Notes: generated from the sequence alone by a model not told the origin. A stretch of 64,000 nt of DNA from Prevotella sp. UBA2754 (GCA_002353295.1 DEJG01000026.1:182234-246233); one strand, 5' to 3'; positions 8,530-18,875 are shown, counted from the stretch's first letter. A program made the numbers and translations.

Positions 8530-10678
8530 TTATAGTGTTTCTGATAAATACAGGAATATGTGCTTTATCGACCGGTGTGGTGACTGTTTGTCCACCCTCG
8601 TAATACTGTCCAGTCAGTTTGTCTTTCCATCCTCCTTTGTTTTTCGGAAGGTATGTCTGCCACTCGGTGACACCAGGTTCGGTGACGGGACTGACGAGAT
8701 AAGTCGGTCCAAACATGTATTCGTGTTTTTGTTTTAATGCCTCAGGGTCGTCCGCAAAGTCGAAGATGAGTGGGCGCATGATGGTATATCCTTCCTCTGC
8801 AACACGTTTGGCACAGTGCCGGATATAGGGCAACATGCTTTCACGTTCTTTCAGGCAGTTGGTAATGATGGCTTGTGCCTCAGGACCATAGTTCCAGGGT
8901 TCCGTATTGCTCATATAACCGTGTACACGCATCAGTGGCAGATAGACGCTGGTCTCTATCCAACGGAGCATGCGTTCAATATAGGCACTGTCAGTATATT
9001 GATTCTGTGGACGGAAGAAACCTCCGGCATCGTATGTCCACCATGGAATACCTGCTGCCTGAACGCCCAGTCCTGCTGTGATCTGCCGGCGGAAGGTCTC
9101 CCAGTCATTACCCACATCACCACTCCACAGGGCTGATCCGTAACGCTGGATGCCAGGGAATCCACAACGGGTGAGAATCATCGGTTGGCGACCCGCAGCC
9201 ACCAGTCCTTCATAGACGGTCTTATTAACCAGTAGGGGATAGACGTTGCGTACCTGTTCTCCTGTCCAATGCCCATGATTGACGCGCCGCCCAACGAGGT
9301 CGTCATTCTCTGGTTCTGTAGCATCTTGCCACCAGGCATCAATACCTAATGGTAAGAGACGTTCACGGAAGTTCTTCCAATATGCCTGGGCTGCTTCTGG
9401 ATTGAAAAAGTCGATCCAGTCAGTGCCTGGAATGTAGTAATCACCCATCAGCATCTCCTTACCCACTTCAGAGTTCTTGTCTATCTTCGACCATACGGAG
9501 AGCATCAGGCGGATGTCCATCTGGTGAAGACTGTCAGTCAGTGCCTTCGGGTCGGGATAGTAGGCCTCGTCAAACTGCATGGAGTTCCAACCGTACTTGC
9601 CCCAATATTGCCAGTCTTGCACAATCATACTGATAGGCATTCCCTCTGCACGGAACCGCTTGGCCGTCTGTAGAATCTCTTCCGAAGAATGAAACCGTTC
9701 GCGGCAGTGGATATAACCCAATGCCCATTCTGGCATCAGTGGAGCATGGCCGGTAAGGTCACGATAAGTGGCGATTATTTCATCGGCAGAACCGATGAAT
9801 ACGGTATAATCGACTGCTGAGGCGATGGGAGAGTGAAAGACGGTTTCATCTTTTACCTTATTATAATATAAAACGGGTTGGTCATCACGTGTCAGTTCTG
9901 CAGTCAGGTGGTGACGACCTGCTTTTAATCGAACGGTTTTTGAGGTGGTGGGCGGAAGCCATACATTCTGCATCTCGATCACGGTCTCGCCATCAATGGT
10001 GAGATGGTGGCGACGGGCCATCTTTTGACCTACATCCAAGAGGAGGGCATAGTCGCCGGTTTCGGGAATTAGAAAATCAGCCTCAAAGATGTGGCGTTCA
10101 CGAACTTCCTGCTTTCCACCCTCTGTTGAGGTGACGTTGACAATTTCCTGCTTGGCAGCTCCTTCACGCTTGGTGAGCTTGATACTGTGCTGGCAGGGGT
10201 TAAACTCCGTCAGTCCGTAGTTGTTCCAAAGAATACCATAACCCTTACTCGACAGGAGCATGGGCAGACTGATTTGTGTATTCACCTGTGTCAGTCGGCG
10301 GGAGAGTCCTCGAACATTGCTATATCCATCCTGGAACTGACCGAGTCCGAAGAGACTCTCGTCCTTGGGAGATTCGAAAGTCAGGGTAGCTCCGTCTTGA
10401 GACAGTTCATGGCGGATAGCATGAAACAGCGTTTTCCCGTTTCGGTCTTTGAGTATCAGAGTTTGGTTGGCATCGTCCTTTTCAACGATGATATCACATT
10501 GTTCCACCTCATCGTGCTTCACATATAACCAATCGGGCATGGTGTCAGGAGTTTCAGATTCCTGATATTGTATTCTGACAGCATTGCGAGCTACTTTCTT
10601 AACCGTCAGTATGCCCTTTCCCTGAACGAAGGTCAAGGAGAAAAGTAAGAAAAGTGATAGAAGTACTTTTTTCATCAT
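8522..10678 (-). CDS. GH31 alpha-xylosidase / alpha-glucosidase with PA14 insert
   Basis: A retaining exo-glycosidase of GH31, 718 residues from ATG 10678. It has a signal peptide (cleavage near FVQG), an N-terminal beta-sandwich, a PA14-like insert (about 190-285) and the catalytic barrel. The nucleophile is Asp452 in WWQDATEPE and the acid/base Asp521 in SGDVGNDW. The PA14 insert is typical of Bacteroidetes GH31 alpha-xylosidases, but the substrate cannot be fixed from sequence. The start forms a 4-nt ATGA overlap with the stop of the upstream GH43 gene, implying translational coupling. Confidence 0.87.
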   Translation of the reverse strand: MMKKVLLSLFLLFSLTFVQGKGILTVKKVARNAVRIQYQESETPDTMPDWLYVKHDEVEQCDIIVEKDDANQTLILKDRNGKTLFHAIRHELSQDGATLTFESPKDESLFGLGQFQDGYSNVRGLSRRLTQVNTQISLPMLLSSKGYGILWNNYGLTEFNPCQHSIKLTKREGAAKQEIVNVTSTEGGKQEVRERHIFEADFLIPETGDYALLLDVGQKMARRHHLTIDGETVIEMQNVWLPPTTSKTVRLKAGRHHLTAELTRDDQPVLYYNKVKDETVFHSPIASAVDYTVFIGSADEIIATYRDLTGHAPLMPEWALGYIHCRERFHSSEEILQTAKRFRAEGMPISMIVQDWQYWGKYGWNSMQFDEAYYPDPKALTDSLHQMDIRLMLSVWSKIDKNSEVGKEMLMGDYYIPGTDWIDFFNPEAAQAYWKNFRERLLPLGIDAWWQDATEPENDDLVGRRVNHGHWTGEQVRNVYPLLVNKTVYEGLVAAGRQPMILTRCGFPGIQRYGSALWSGDVGNDWETFRRQITAGLGVQAAGIPWWTYDAGGFFRPQNQYTDSAYIERMLRWIETSVYLPLMRVHGYMSNTEPWNYGPEAQAIITNCLKERESMLPYIRHCAKRVAEEGYTIMRPLIFDFADDPEALKQKHEYMFGPTYLVSPVTEPGVTEWQTYLPKNKGGWKDKLTGQYYEGGQTVTTPVDKAHIPVFIRNTINE

Positions 10679-13383
10679 TCGAATTTCCACCAGTCTAAGC
10701 GTGTGTCGCCTTTGTTGTTGTTGAAACAGATGTATAAATCATGTACACCAGTAGCATTCTTCACTTTTGTAGTGAAAGAACGGTATTTCTCTAATGATCC
10801 TGTGTTGCTGATAACAGCCGTTCCAATGACGGGACCGTCTGTACTGTCTAAATGGAGTGTGATGGTGCAACTGCCTGTGGAGGAAGCTGTGATATGGAAT
10901 TTCTTGGCACCGCCGGCAAAATCAACACCACGCAAGCGAATATACTCGCCATCATTTATATCATAGATGTACATATTCTTCTTACCTGTTGAAACGGGCA
11001 TATCGGCAATAACACCTGTATTGGCAATGCCCATCTTAGCACTTTTCAGTCCAAAGCCCCAAGACATCGTCTCTGCTTCCACTCGCTGGTATGGATTGAG
11101 CCATTGGAGTTGTTTGATAGGTTGCTGGTCAAGCCAATACGGAACTTCCCCGATAGTGCCATCAGCGAGGTATTTGATTTCAGTGGCTGAAACACTGCGG
11201 CGCTCATGGTGAATGAAGGTTTCCAAGTGCATCAGGTCGTAGTTTTGTCCAAAGATGTAGGAGTGGCCTTTGAAATCGCAGATACCAGGATGATTTCCGC
11301 GGTCACGCTCTGTAGGTTTCATAATATACCCCTTCCACTCCCAAGGTCCTGTAGGAGAATCGCTCATCGCATAGCCCAAAGCTTCAGGACAACAGGTGGT
11401 AGCGTATGCCAGATAATATTGTCCATTTCGTTTATAAAACCAAGGTCCTTCCTGATAATTATCAAGATGATAATCTAGTTTGACTATATCTCCTTTCAAG
11501 GATATCATATCGTCATTCAGTTTGGCATAATAAGTGTGAGGATTTCCCCAATACATATAGGCCTGGCCATCATCATCCACAAAAACCGTGGGGTCAATGT
11601 CGTCCCAGTGTTCCTGTTGCCAAACCAATGGCTTGCCAAGCGGGTCTTTGAACGGGCCATAAGGAGAATCAGCCACTAATACCCCAATACCGTGTCCGTG
11701 GAGTGGGGCATAGAGATAGTATTTGCCATTACGTTTAATGGTCTGGATAGCCCAGGCACCATTTTCGCGACTGCGCCAAGGGAATTCCTTTAAAGAGGCT
11801 ACGGCACCGTGTTCCGTCCAGTTCACCATATCTGTGGTTGACCATAAGAGCCAATCGTACATGAAGAAACCTGCCGAACTCTTTTCATTGGGGTCGGGGA
11901 TGTCTTCAGGAGAGGCATCGTGAGAGGTGTATAGGAATAGGGTATCGCCGATGACCAGTGGAGAGGGGTCTGCCGTAAATTTCGTTTGGAACAAAGGCAT
12001 GTTCACCTGTTCCAAACCACGCATCTCCCACCAATCGAAATTGAAGAGCTGAGGCCCTTTACGTCCTGTAAACACCAGATAAAGATCGTGTGTGCCTTGA
12101 GCAATTGCAGTCAGATCGGTTGTCAATGTCTGCCATTCTTCCCATCCGCCTGTTGCAGGAACGGCTATGCGACCTAATAGCTGTCCACCGATACTGTCAA
12201 TACGGATTTCGATGGCTCCGCCACGTAATCCACTGGTCACACGTGCAGTAAACGTTCGAGGAGTCTTGTTTCCGAAATCTACTTGTTGCAGTTTGATATA
12301 ATCGCCATGATGGATACTGGTTACATAGACTCCGATTTTATCGTTTTGTTCCGTCTTGATGCCCTTCGAGAAAGCCATTGTCTCAGCTTCGACTTTGCGA
12401 TAAGGATTGAAGGAGGCCAAAGGCTTCACGCCTTGGTCAGTCGGCATAATCTTCGGGAAACTGCCATCGGCATTGTATTTGAATTCCTCGACAGCTACAC
12501 TACGCTCAAATCCGCCGCCCTGTGGAAGTTTTCCTGTATGGTAGAAGAAATAACTGTGTCCCTTATAATCAATCACACCACAGTGGTTGGTAAATGAGTT
12601 GGTATCACATAGCGGCATGATTTCGCCTGCGTATTTCCATGGTCCGGCAGGCGAAGACGCTGTGCTGTATGAAATATGTTCTGGTACGCCACCGGCAGCA
12701 TACAATAATTGGTAGGTGCCATTGCGTTTAGTCAGCCAGGGACCCTCCACGTAGCTGTCTTTGTACTGCTTTCCTTTTTCGCGTTTACTCATCATCGGAC
12801 CACCAAAGGCATCCTCTGTCATGTCAAGCAATCCCAGTTCTCCTTGGTATGATACCATGTCCTCGTTCAACTTCAGGTAATAACACTGGGGATTGCCCCA
12901 CATCAGCCATGCCTGTCCGTCATCATCTATGAAAACGGTGGGGTCGATATGATCCCAACTGCCATTGTCAAACAAGGGCTTGCCGATAGCATCTCGGAAA
13001 GGACCAGTGGGAGTATCACCGACAGCCACACCAATAGCCATGCCATTCGTCAGTTTTGAGTGTGCACAGATATACCAGTAGAATTTGCCGTTGCGCTCTA
13101 CACACTGGCTCGCCCAGGCACGGTCGTCAGCCCATGAGAAACTTTCTAAAGCCAAAGGAGAACCATGGTCTGTCCAATTGACCATATCTTGGGTGCTATA
13201 CACGCGCCATTCCTGCATCCAGAAGAAATCGGCGCCGTCTTCATCATGACCTGTATAGACATAGAGTGTTCCGTTGTGTTCCATAGGAGCAGGGTCACTG
13301 GTAAACCAGGTCTGTACAAAAGGATTCTGGGCATGACAACTCATGCCCAGTAATGTGAAAATGAATGTTTTGAAAAATCTCAT
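10675..13383 (-). CDS. Tandem GH43-CBM6-GH43-CBM6 protein
   Basis: A 902-residue secreted protein (signal peptide ending near CHAQ) made of two complete copies of a GH43 five-bladed propeller plus CBM6. Copy one has Asp30 (TSDPAP), HIDPTVFIDDDG and YVEGPW, followed by a CBM6 beginning KVEAETMAFS. Copy two has TADPSP, DIDPTVFVDDDG and QEGPW, followed by a CBM6 beginning RVEAETMSWG. All three GH43 carboxylates look intact in both halves. GH43 enzymes remove arabinofuranose or xylose, so the likely target is arabinoxylan. It lies 6 nt behind the next GH43 gene. Confidence 0.87.
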   Translation of the reverse strand: MRFFKTFIFTLLGMSCHAQNPFVQTWFTSDPAPMEHNGTLYVYTGHDEDGADFFWMQEWRVYSTQDMVNWTDHGSPLALESFSWADDRAWASQCVERNGKFYWYICAHSKLTNGMAIGVAVGDTPTGPFRDAIGKPLFDNGSWDHIDPTVFIDDDGQAWLMWGNPQCYYLKLNEDMVSYQGELGLLDMTEDAFGGPMMSKREKGKQYKDSYVEGPWLTKRNGTYQLLYAAGGVPEHISYSTASSPAGPWKYAGEIMPLCDTNSFTNHCGVIDYKGHSYFFYHTGKLPQGGGFERSVAVEEFKYNADGSFPKIMPTDQGVKPLASFNPYRKVEAETMAFSKGIKTEQNDKIGVYVTSIHHGDYIKLQQVDFGNKTPRTFTARVTSGLRGGAIEIRIDSIGGQLLGRIAVPATGGWEEWQTLTTDLTAIAQGTHDLYLVFTGRKGPQLFNFDWWEMRGLEQVNMPLFQTKFTADPSPLVIGDTLFLYTSHDASPEDIPDPNEKSSAGFFMYDWLLWSTTDMVNWTEHGAVASLKEFPWRSRENGAWAIQTIKRNGKYYLYAPLHGHGIGVLVADSPYGPFKDPLGKPLVWQQEHWDDIDPTVFVDDDGQAYMYWGNPHTYYAKLNDDMISLKGDIVKLDYHLDNYQEGPWFYKRNGQYYLAYATTCCPEALGYAMSDSPTGPWEWKGYIMKPTERDRGNHPGICDFKGHSYIFGQNYDLMHLETFIHHERRSVSATEIKYLADGTIGEVPYWLDQQPIKQLQWLNPYQRVEAETMSWGFGLKSAKMGIANTGVIADMPVSTGKKNMYIYDINDGEYIRLRGVDFAGGAKKFHITASSTGSCTITLHLDSTDGPVIGTAVISNTGSLEKYRSFTTKVKNATGVHDLYICFNNNKGDTRLDWWKFE

Positions 13384-13389
13384 AGGTTC

Positions 13390-14838
13390 TTAGTGGTTCC
13401 TAAAGTTCCATTTTGAATTATCTGAATTGAAATCGTACTCAGCCAGTGTAGGAGTACTGTCGCCTGCAGAATAAAGAACGTAGCGCTTGTTATCTCCAGC
13501 TATTCCAGGAATTGCCTTAGGCATGATGCGGAACGTCCCGTCAGTCAATTGTTCTATGCGCCACAGTTGGTTGTCTGCCCCTGTAAAGGCAGGTACCGTT
13601 GTGACCTCTTTTTCGGCTGTGGCAGCCAGTGCTCTGTCAGTGCCTGCTATCGTGATTCTGAAATAGGGGTTACTGAGATAGCCACCTTTTTCAGGAACGG
13701 CAGTAACTGTCCAACGCTGATGTGGACGGAACATATAATCGCTGGTGCGCACAGGAATCTCACCTTTCGGCCAGTTCCCGATAACTTCTGCCAACGACTG
13801 GTCGGCAATCGGTTTGGTCGGTTCGTTGGGGTCGATACGCCAAAAAGCCTGTCTGTCCTGCTGGATGCGTACAAAATCGACCATCAGTTCCAGCGCATAT
13901 CCACGGCGTTCCGACTCAATTTCATACGTCCCTTCTTTAAAGCGGTCACCGGCTATTGGCCAGCCATTCTTCCAAAGTAACGGGCGGATGCCCAGTACGG
14001 AACGGCCACTTCGCTCGAAGTCAGCTTCATAGTGACACGACATGATCTCTACGCCTTCGTCAATAATGGTACGGCCAAAGTGTCCGGGACCACAAACGCG
14101 ATCGCCTGCTGCAATGACCATTTTCCCTCCGCCATGAAACATGTCACGCCCCACATTATCGATATACGGACCCTCTACCTTTCGCGAACGGCCAACTACT
14201 ATATTATAGGTGGAGTTGACACCGTCGCAACAGGTACCATGAGTCCCCAACAGATAATACCAACCGTCGCGATAAATCAAGTCTGTGGCTTCACAGTCAA
14301 TGGCGATATCTTTCTCTTTGTTACCTTTCATACGCTCGCCCGTCTTAGGGTCAAGCTCTATGAGACGAATGGTACCAAAATAGGTGCCGTAGCTTACCCA
14401 TAAACGTCCTGTTGTCGGGTCAAGCAACATACCTGGGTCGATAGCATCCTGATCTTCCATACCGTCAGAGGCGCATACCTCAATGGCATTGGTATATTTG
14501 AAATCAGGACTCTTCGGGTCTAAGGTCTTGTTCCACATGGTCAGAATCCTGCCGTTATGGCCACCACCGAGTCCCCCGCCGGTGGCACCGTAGATAACCA
14601 GGTAGCGGTCACCGATTTTCAGGACATCGGGAGCAGCACCGCCACCAGGCCGTTCTGCACCGCCATGCCAGCTCCAACCGTCATCAGAAATAAGTCCTCC
14701 GCCACCAGTTCCGAAGGTGTAGTATTTCCCGTCACATTCGGCTATGGTTGATGGGTCGTGAATATAAGGAGCTCCAATCTGTGCTTGGGCAGCTGCAGCC
14801 ATAAAAACAGTAGCAAAGAAACTATATAATCTTCTCAT
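13390..14838 (-). CDS. GH43 arabinanase/arabinofuranosidase-type enzyme with C-terminal ricin-like domain
   Basis: A 482-residue secreted GH43 protein with a signal peptide (cleavage near AQAQ). The base is Asp28 in IHDPST, the middle Asp lies in QDAIDPGML, and the acid Glu in DCEATDLIYRDGW. This form resembles the arabinan-active GH43 subgroup rather than its two neighbours. The last 130 or so residues contain QRWT and NQLWRIE repeats, as in ricin-type beta-trefoil carbohydrate-binding domains. It is 2 nt behind the GH43 gene at 14841-16880. Confidence 0.8.
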   Translation of the reverse strand: MRRLYSFFATVFMAAAAQAQIGAPYIHDPSTIAECDGKYYTFGTGGGGLISDDGWSWHGGAERPGGGAAPDVLKIGDRYLVIYGATGGGLGGGHNGRILTMWNKTLDPKSPDFKYTNAIEVCASDGMEDQDAIDPGMLLDPTTGRLWVSYGTYFGTIRLIELDPKTGERMKGNKEKDIAIDCEATDLIYRDGWYYLLGTHGTCCDGVNSTYNIVVGRSRKVEGPYIDNVGRDMFHGGGKMVIAAGDRVCGPGHFGRTIIDEGVEIMSCHYEADFERSGRSVLGIRPLLWKNGWPIAGDRFKEGTYEIESERRGYALELMVDFVRIQQDRQAFWRIDPNEPTKPIADQSLAEVIGNWPKGEIPVRTSDYMFRPHQRWTVTAVPEKGGYLSNPYFRITIAGTDRALAATAEKEVTTVPAFTGADNQLWRIEQLTDGTFRIMPKAIPGIAGDNKRYVLYSAGDSTPTLAEYDFNSDNSKWNFRNH

Positions 14839-14840
14839 AT

Positions 14841-16880
14841 TTATTTAACGTTAATGGTAAAGTTTGTTATGGGTTGAGCTTTCTCGTCTAAGAAACGAAC
14901 ACAGAAATCACTAAGACCAGGGCCGTTGATAATGGCACTGCGAAGGATATTTCGTCCCTTCTTCAGCGTCAGCCGTTTCGACATGCCATCATCCTCCACC
15001 ATGCGGCGATCGCCTTCCAGCAACAGGACTTCTTCCCCATTGAGCCACCACATGGAAGCTCCGTTACTGCCAGCAGCCAGTCGAACATTCTGATACTCCT
15101 TAGGACAGTCGATGACAGTGAATGTCCAAAACAGCGAACCATAGGTCTGCTGTCCCCATTTCTCTGCAAAGCGGAATAGTTTAACATTATAGTTCTCACT
15201 GTCCAGTGCATGCCATTTCAGTGTCTGCTGACCAACTTTTACTTTCTGTCCGTCTGTGGGCAGGATATTCATCTGATTCTCAAAATACTTCTTCGCAAAC
15301 ACTTCTCTCAGCCAAGATGTGGTGAATATGGTATTCGAACGGATATCTTGTTTGATAGGTTCTAAGAGCATCCATCGGCGGATAAAACCGTCATTATCTG
15401 GTTGGATAGCTCCAGCTCCTGGTGCTACACCGGAGAAGTATTTGGGGCGATTTTTGAATTGTACCCAGTCTATGCTGCACGCTTTGTTTTCACAGGTGAT
15501 GCAAAGGTCTGTTGTACCCTTTGGAAGATACTCCAATGGTGCAGTAAGGGTAATCCACTGTTTACTCATGTCACGACGGAAAGGGCCGTTCTCGCTCTTG
15601 ACTATCATCGAAAATTTGGCAATGATTTTGCCATTCGCGCTTTTCTCACGGACATAGAATGCTGTATTCTCATCGGTCATGGCACGAACCATCACATAAC
15701 TGTCGTTTGAAAGACTGTTGAAATCGACGTCGTTATAACGCACCCAACTGCCTTTTTGGGGAAGAGTTGCTAGCCAACCACGAAAACGGTTCAGCGTGTC
15801 AAGATATTCGATGGTTACTCCCTCACTTGCGGCACTGTAGCGATCAATCTGTATTTGGTCTGTTGCCTGATTGATTCCTACACCACGGAGAGTCGGTTTT
15901 ACTTCTTGAATCGTTCCGTCAGTATTGAAACTGATTTTCTCAATACGAGTAGAACGACGTTTGTCCATCCATGGAGAATAATCATTATGATGATAGAAGA
16001 TGTACCATTGTCCTTTGTATTCCAGAATACTGTGATGATTCGTCCAACAGCCATTGGCATGTTCTGCCATGATGATTCCCTTAAAGTCCCATGGTCCTAA
16101 CGGATTTTTCGACATGGCATAGGCCAGTGTCTCGGTGGGGTTCTTGCCCTCGCCCGTCTCACCGCGAACCCACGGAAATGTCAGGTAGTACCAACCATTA
16201 CGTTTGAAAGCAAAGGGACCTTCCTTGAATCCTTCAGGCAGTCCTTTCATCTCTTCTCCACCGATCTTCATTGGCGGCATGTCAGGCATACCCTCCCGCT
16301 TGGGCATCTTCACTTCCTGCAACGGTCCGTCCAGTTCAAGCATATTGCTTTTCAGTTTAGCTCCGCGGATTCCCATACCGCTCCAATAAATATAAGCGGT
16401 GCCGTCATCGTCGATGAGCACACAGGGATCGATGCCAAACACTCCTTTGATGGGTTCTTTTTCACAAGTGAATGGTCCTTCTGGAGCACTGGCAGTAGCA
16501 ACACCTACGGCAAAGCCGCGTCCATCTTTCGGAGCGTTGGGAAAATAGAAATAGTATGTGCCGTTTTTATAGACACAGTCTGGTGCCCACATGGAATAGG
16601 CATCGGGCTTTCCCCAAGGTACATGCTCTTGTGAGATAATCATACCATGGTCTGTCCAATCAACCAGGTTCTCTGATGAGAATACATGGTAGTCCGCCAT
16701 GCAGAACCAGTCCTGGCGTTGTCCTTCCGGTGCCGGGATGTCATGGGAAGGATAAACATATACTTTATGATTGAATACGCGTGCAGTAGGATCAGCTGCA
16801 AACTGGTCACGGATGACCGGGTTTTGCGCTGATACTACCAATGCACATAGTAATGAAAGTGTTGATATAGTAAATCTCAT
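14841..16880 (-). CDS. GH43 enzyme with CBM6-like and C-terminal accessory domains
   Basis: A 679-residue secreted GH43 protein (signal peptide ending near VVSAQ). Asp30 in AADPTARVF is the base, FGIDPCVLIDDDG carries the pKa modulator and FKEGPFAFKRN the acid. A loop rich in Met, Pro and Lys (about 195-225) precedes the acid motif. A CBM6-like sandwich follows (about 345-475), then a C-terminal domain I do not recognise. The DPTARVF...VYPSHD form resembles GH43 beta-xylosidase/arabinofuranosidase subgroups. Second gene of the operon, 9 nt after CE6-CE1. Confidence 0.82.
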   Translation of the reverse strand: MRFTISTLSLLCALVVSAQNPVIRDQFAADPTARVFNHKVYVYPSHDIPAPEGQRQDWFCMADYHVFSSENLVDWTDHGMIISQEHVPWGKPDAYSMWAPDCVYKNGTYYFYFPNAPKDGRGFAVGVATASAPEGPFTCEKEPIKGVFGIDPCVLIDDDGTAYIYWSGMGIRGAKLKSNMLELDGPLQEVKMPKREGMPDMPPMKIGGEEMKGLPEGFKEGPFAFKRNGWYYLTFPWVRGETGEGKNPTETLAYAMSKNPLGPWDFKGIIMAEHANGCWTNHHSILEYKGQWYIFYHHNDYSPWMDKRRSTRIEKISFNTDGTIQEVKPTLRGVGINQATDQIQIDRYSAASEGVTIEYLDTLNRFRGWLATLPQKGSWVRYNDVDFNSLSNDSYVMVRAMTDENTAFYVREKSANGKIIAKFSMIVKSENGPFRRDMSKQWITLTAPLEYLPKGTTDLCITCENKACSIDWVQFKNRPKYFSGVAPGAGAIQPDNDGFIRRWMLLEPIKQDIRSNTIFTTSWLREVFAKKYFENQMNILPTDGQKVKVGQQTLKWHALDSENYNVKLFRFAEKWGQQTYGSLFWTFTVIDCPKEYQNVRLAAGSNGASMWWLNGEEVLLLEGDRRMVEDDGMSKRLTLKKGRNILRSAIINGPGLSDFCVRFLDEKAQPITNFTINVK

Positions 16881-16889
16881 GTCGTCAAA

Positions 16890-18815
16890 CTATTTAAAAA
16901 GGTGAGGAACGAACTGACGGAAACAGCGCCGCCATGTCAACCATTCATGATGTGTGCCAGGAGATACATAGAAGTCTGTCTTGATTCCAGCATCCCGAAG
17001 GTTTTTTACCAGGGCTTCTGTTCCGAAGTTCTCTTCACTGCCGCAACTCAAATACAGGTAATGGACTTTCTTGTTGAACTCCTCGGGGCGGGTGAAGATT
17101 CCATTATATGCTGTTTTTACATCCAGTCCAAAGATGGCACCGCTGAATGCCCCCATCCATGCGAACTTATCCAAATTGTTTAATACGATGTCGAAGGTTT
17201 GGTGCCCTCCCCATGACAGACCAGCCATTGCGCGATGGTCTCGATCTGTCAGGGTTCGGAACTTAGAGTCTATAGTTGATATCAAGTCATTTGTCATTAC
17301 TTTGTAGAAACTGGCACCGTATTCGCTGAATCCTTGGCGATTGTCGCCGCCACGGAAAGGCGCTTTCACGTCACCACTTTCCATCACCACAATCATGGGC
17401 TTGGCTTCACCACTGGCTATCAGGTTGTCCATGATATGTTGCATGTGTCCTTGTTTGCTCCATCCTGTTTCGTCTTCTCCCATACCGTGTTGCAGGTAGA
17501 GCACAGGATAGCGTTTCTTGCCCTTCTCATATTCAGCGGGAGTGTAAACCATGGCATGGCGCCATTCCTGCGTTGATTGGGCATAATAGTATATCGAGCG
17601 TACCTGTCCTTGGGCCGCTCCCAACTGTGGGCGGTAATAGTTGCCTTCATCGCCCTCAGGTATTTCGATACCGCCAGCTTCACGATTGCAACCGAAGAAA
17701 GTCTCTGTAGCAGGGTCAATGACATTCATACCACCGATATTTATAAAGTAGTAGTGGAAGCCGACCACCAGTGGATCGGTAACGGCGCACCATACGCCCT
17801 GCTGGTCGCGACGCATATCATATTTCTTTCCACAAATGTCCAAAATGACGGAATTGGCGGTTGGAGCGACTACTCTGAAATAAGCACGGTGCTCTTTGTC
17901 AATCTTTGGAAACTCATTGCCGGGAACTGTTGTCTCTGCAGTGAAAGCATCCTCTGGGACAGTAAATGGCGAACGTACGTGATACCCCATCAGTTCCAAC
18001 ATCTTCTCTCCGTAACGGCGCCCCAATTCTCTATAGCCTGCAGCATCAAAATGAAGTTTGTCAGGACCGTTCGAACAGCCTGTCGATGAAATCACTTGTG
18101 AGGTGTGGAGTGTTTTGGGCAGTTCGTCAATTTGTTTATTCATGGCAATACATTGCCCTTGCCCGTTAGCTTGGACAACCTCGCCTGCCAAAAGGGGAAC
18201 CTCTTCGGGCTTCAGTTGGAGGTCGCCTAACAGGTGGTCATACACATTCTGTACTTTATTGGCCCAATCAGGTTCACCAGTGTTTGATTCTCCCTGATGC
18301 ATCAGGATTCCTTTAATGATACCATCTTTCTGGGCTTTTTTAGCCAGTGATACCAAGCGCTCATAAGGATTGTCGTTGTAGGCTTTCAACATGCCTACCA
18401 TCCAACCCGGTGCATTCTTTACATAATTAGATATTTCATCAGGCATAAAACCTTCGATACGAATTCCACCTATAGCTACGTGGATAACACCTATACGGAT
18501 ATTCTCAGGAAGATTTTCTGTCAAAGTACGTCCGAAGTAATCAACAGGAGTTAAGCCTGTATTAGGGCGACAGAGAGGAGGTAACGCCTTGCACCATTCA
18601 CCCATCTTGCGATTGCGGGCAGGGTCGTCAACTGCCGGCATCAGTAGGAATCGTGGACTGACACCCTCAAGATCTTGTGGCTCGGGTTGTGCGGCTCCTT
18701 CCATATTTGACTGGCCGAAACACAGGAAAATATAGAAATTGGGATCTTGCGCATAGGTGGTAAGGGTAGCGCAAAGACAAACTGTAAGTAGTAATATCTT
18801 TTGTTTCATGTTCAT
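16890..18815 (-). CDS. Bifunctional CE6 acetylxylan esterase / CE1 feruloyl esterase
   Basis: A secreted two-headed esterase that should remove acetyl and feruloyl groups from xylan. Numbering from ATG 18815 (641 residues): signal peptide (about 1-23), SGNH/CE6 domain (about 25-280) with Ser36 in GQSNMEG, HQGESN and Asp252/His255 in DKLHFD, a CBM48-like domain (about 305-400), then CE1 with Ser534 in AGLSWGG and His623 in GTHHEW. The last two domains are paralogous to those of the GH10 fusion. The longer frame to 18848 starts inside the predicted promoter and is rejected. First gene of the seven-gene operon. Confidence 0.88.
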   Translation of the reverse strand: MNMKQKILLLTVCLCATLTTYAQDPNFYIFLCFGQSNMEGAAQPEPQDLEGVSPRFLLMPAVDDPARNRKMGEWCKALPPLCRPNTGLTPVDYFGRTLTENLPENIRIGVIHVAIGGIRIEGFMPDEISNYVKNAPGWMVGMLKAYNDNPYERLVSLAKKAQKDGIIKGILMHQGESNTGEPDWANKVQNVYDHLLGDLQLKPEEVPLLAGEVVQANGQGQCIAMNKQIDELPKTLHTSQVISSTGCSNGPDKLHFDAAGYRELGRRYGEKMLELMGYHVRSPFTVPEDAFTAETTVPGNEFPKIDKEHRAYFRVVAPTANSVILDICGKKYDMRRDQQGVWCAVTDPLVVGFHYYFINIGGMNVIDPATETFFGCNREAGGIEIPEGDEGNYYRPQLGAAQGQVRSIYYYAQSTQEWRHAMVYTPAEYEKGKKRYPVLYLQHGMGEDETGWSKQGHMQHIMDNLIASGEAKPMIVVMESGDVKAPFRGGDNRQGFSEYGASFYKVMTNDLISTIDSKFRTLTDRDHRAMAGLSWGGHQTFDIVLNNLDKFAWMGAFSGAIFGLDVKTAYNGIFTRPEEFNKKVHYLYLSCGSEENFGTEALVKNLRDAGIKTDFYVSPGTHHEWLTWRRCFRQFVPHLFK

Positions 18816-18845
18816 TGTTGTACTTAGAAGATTTTGATTGTGTTG

Positions 18846-18875
18846 CAAAATTACTTTATTTTTTTACAAACCAAA
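18846..18875 (-). promoter_or_regulatory. Promoter of the large xylan operon
   Basis: On the minus strand TAATTTTG occupies 18853-18846 and TTTG 18875-18872, spaced 18 nt. Transcription would start near 18840, giving a leader of about 25 nt. Confidence 0.5.

Noticed and set aside
526..18815. A complete xylan PUL within the window
   Set aside because: No SusC/SusD pair or HTCS regulator for xylan is present here; transport genes must lie elsewhere.
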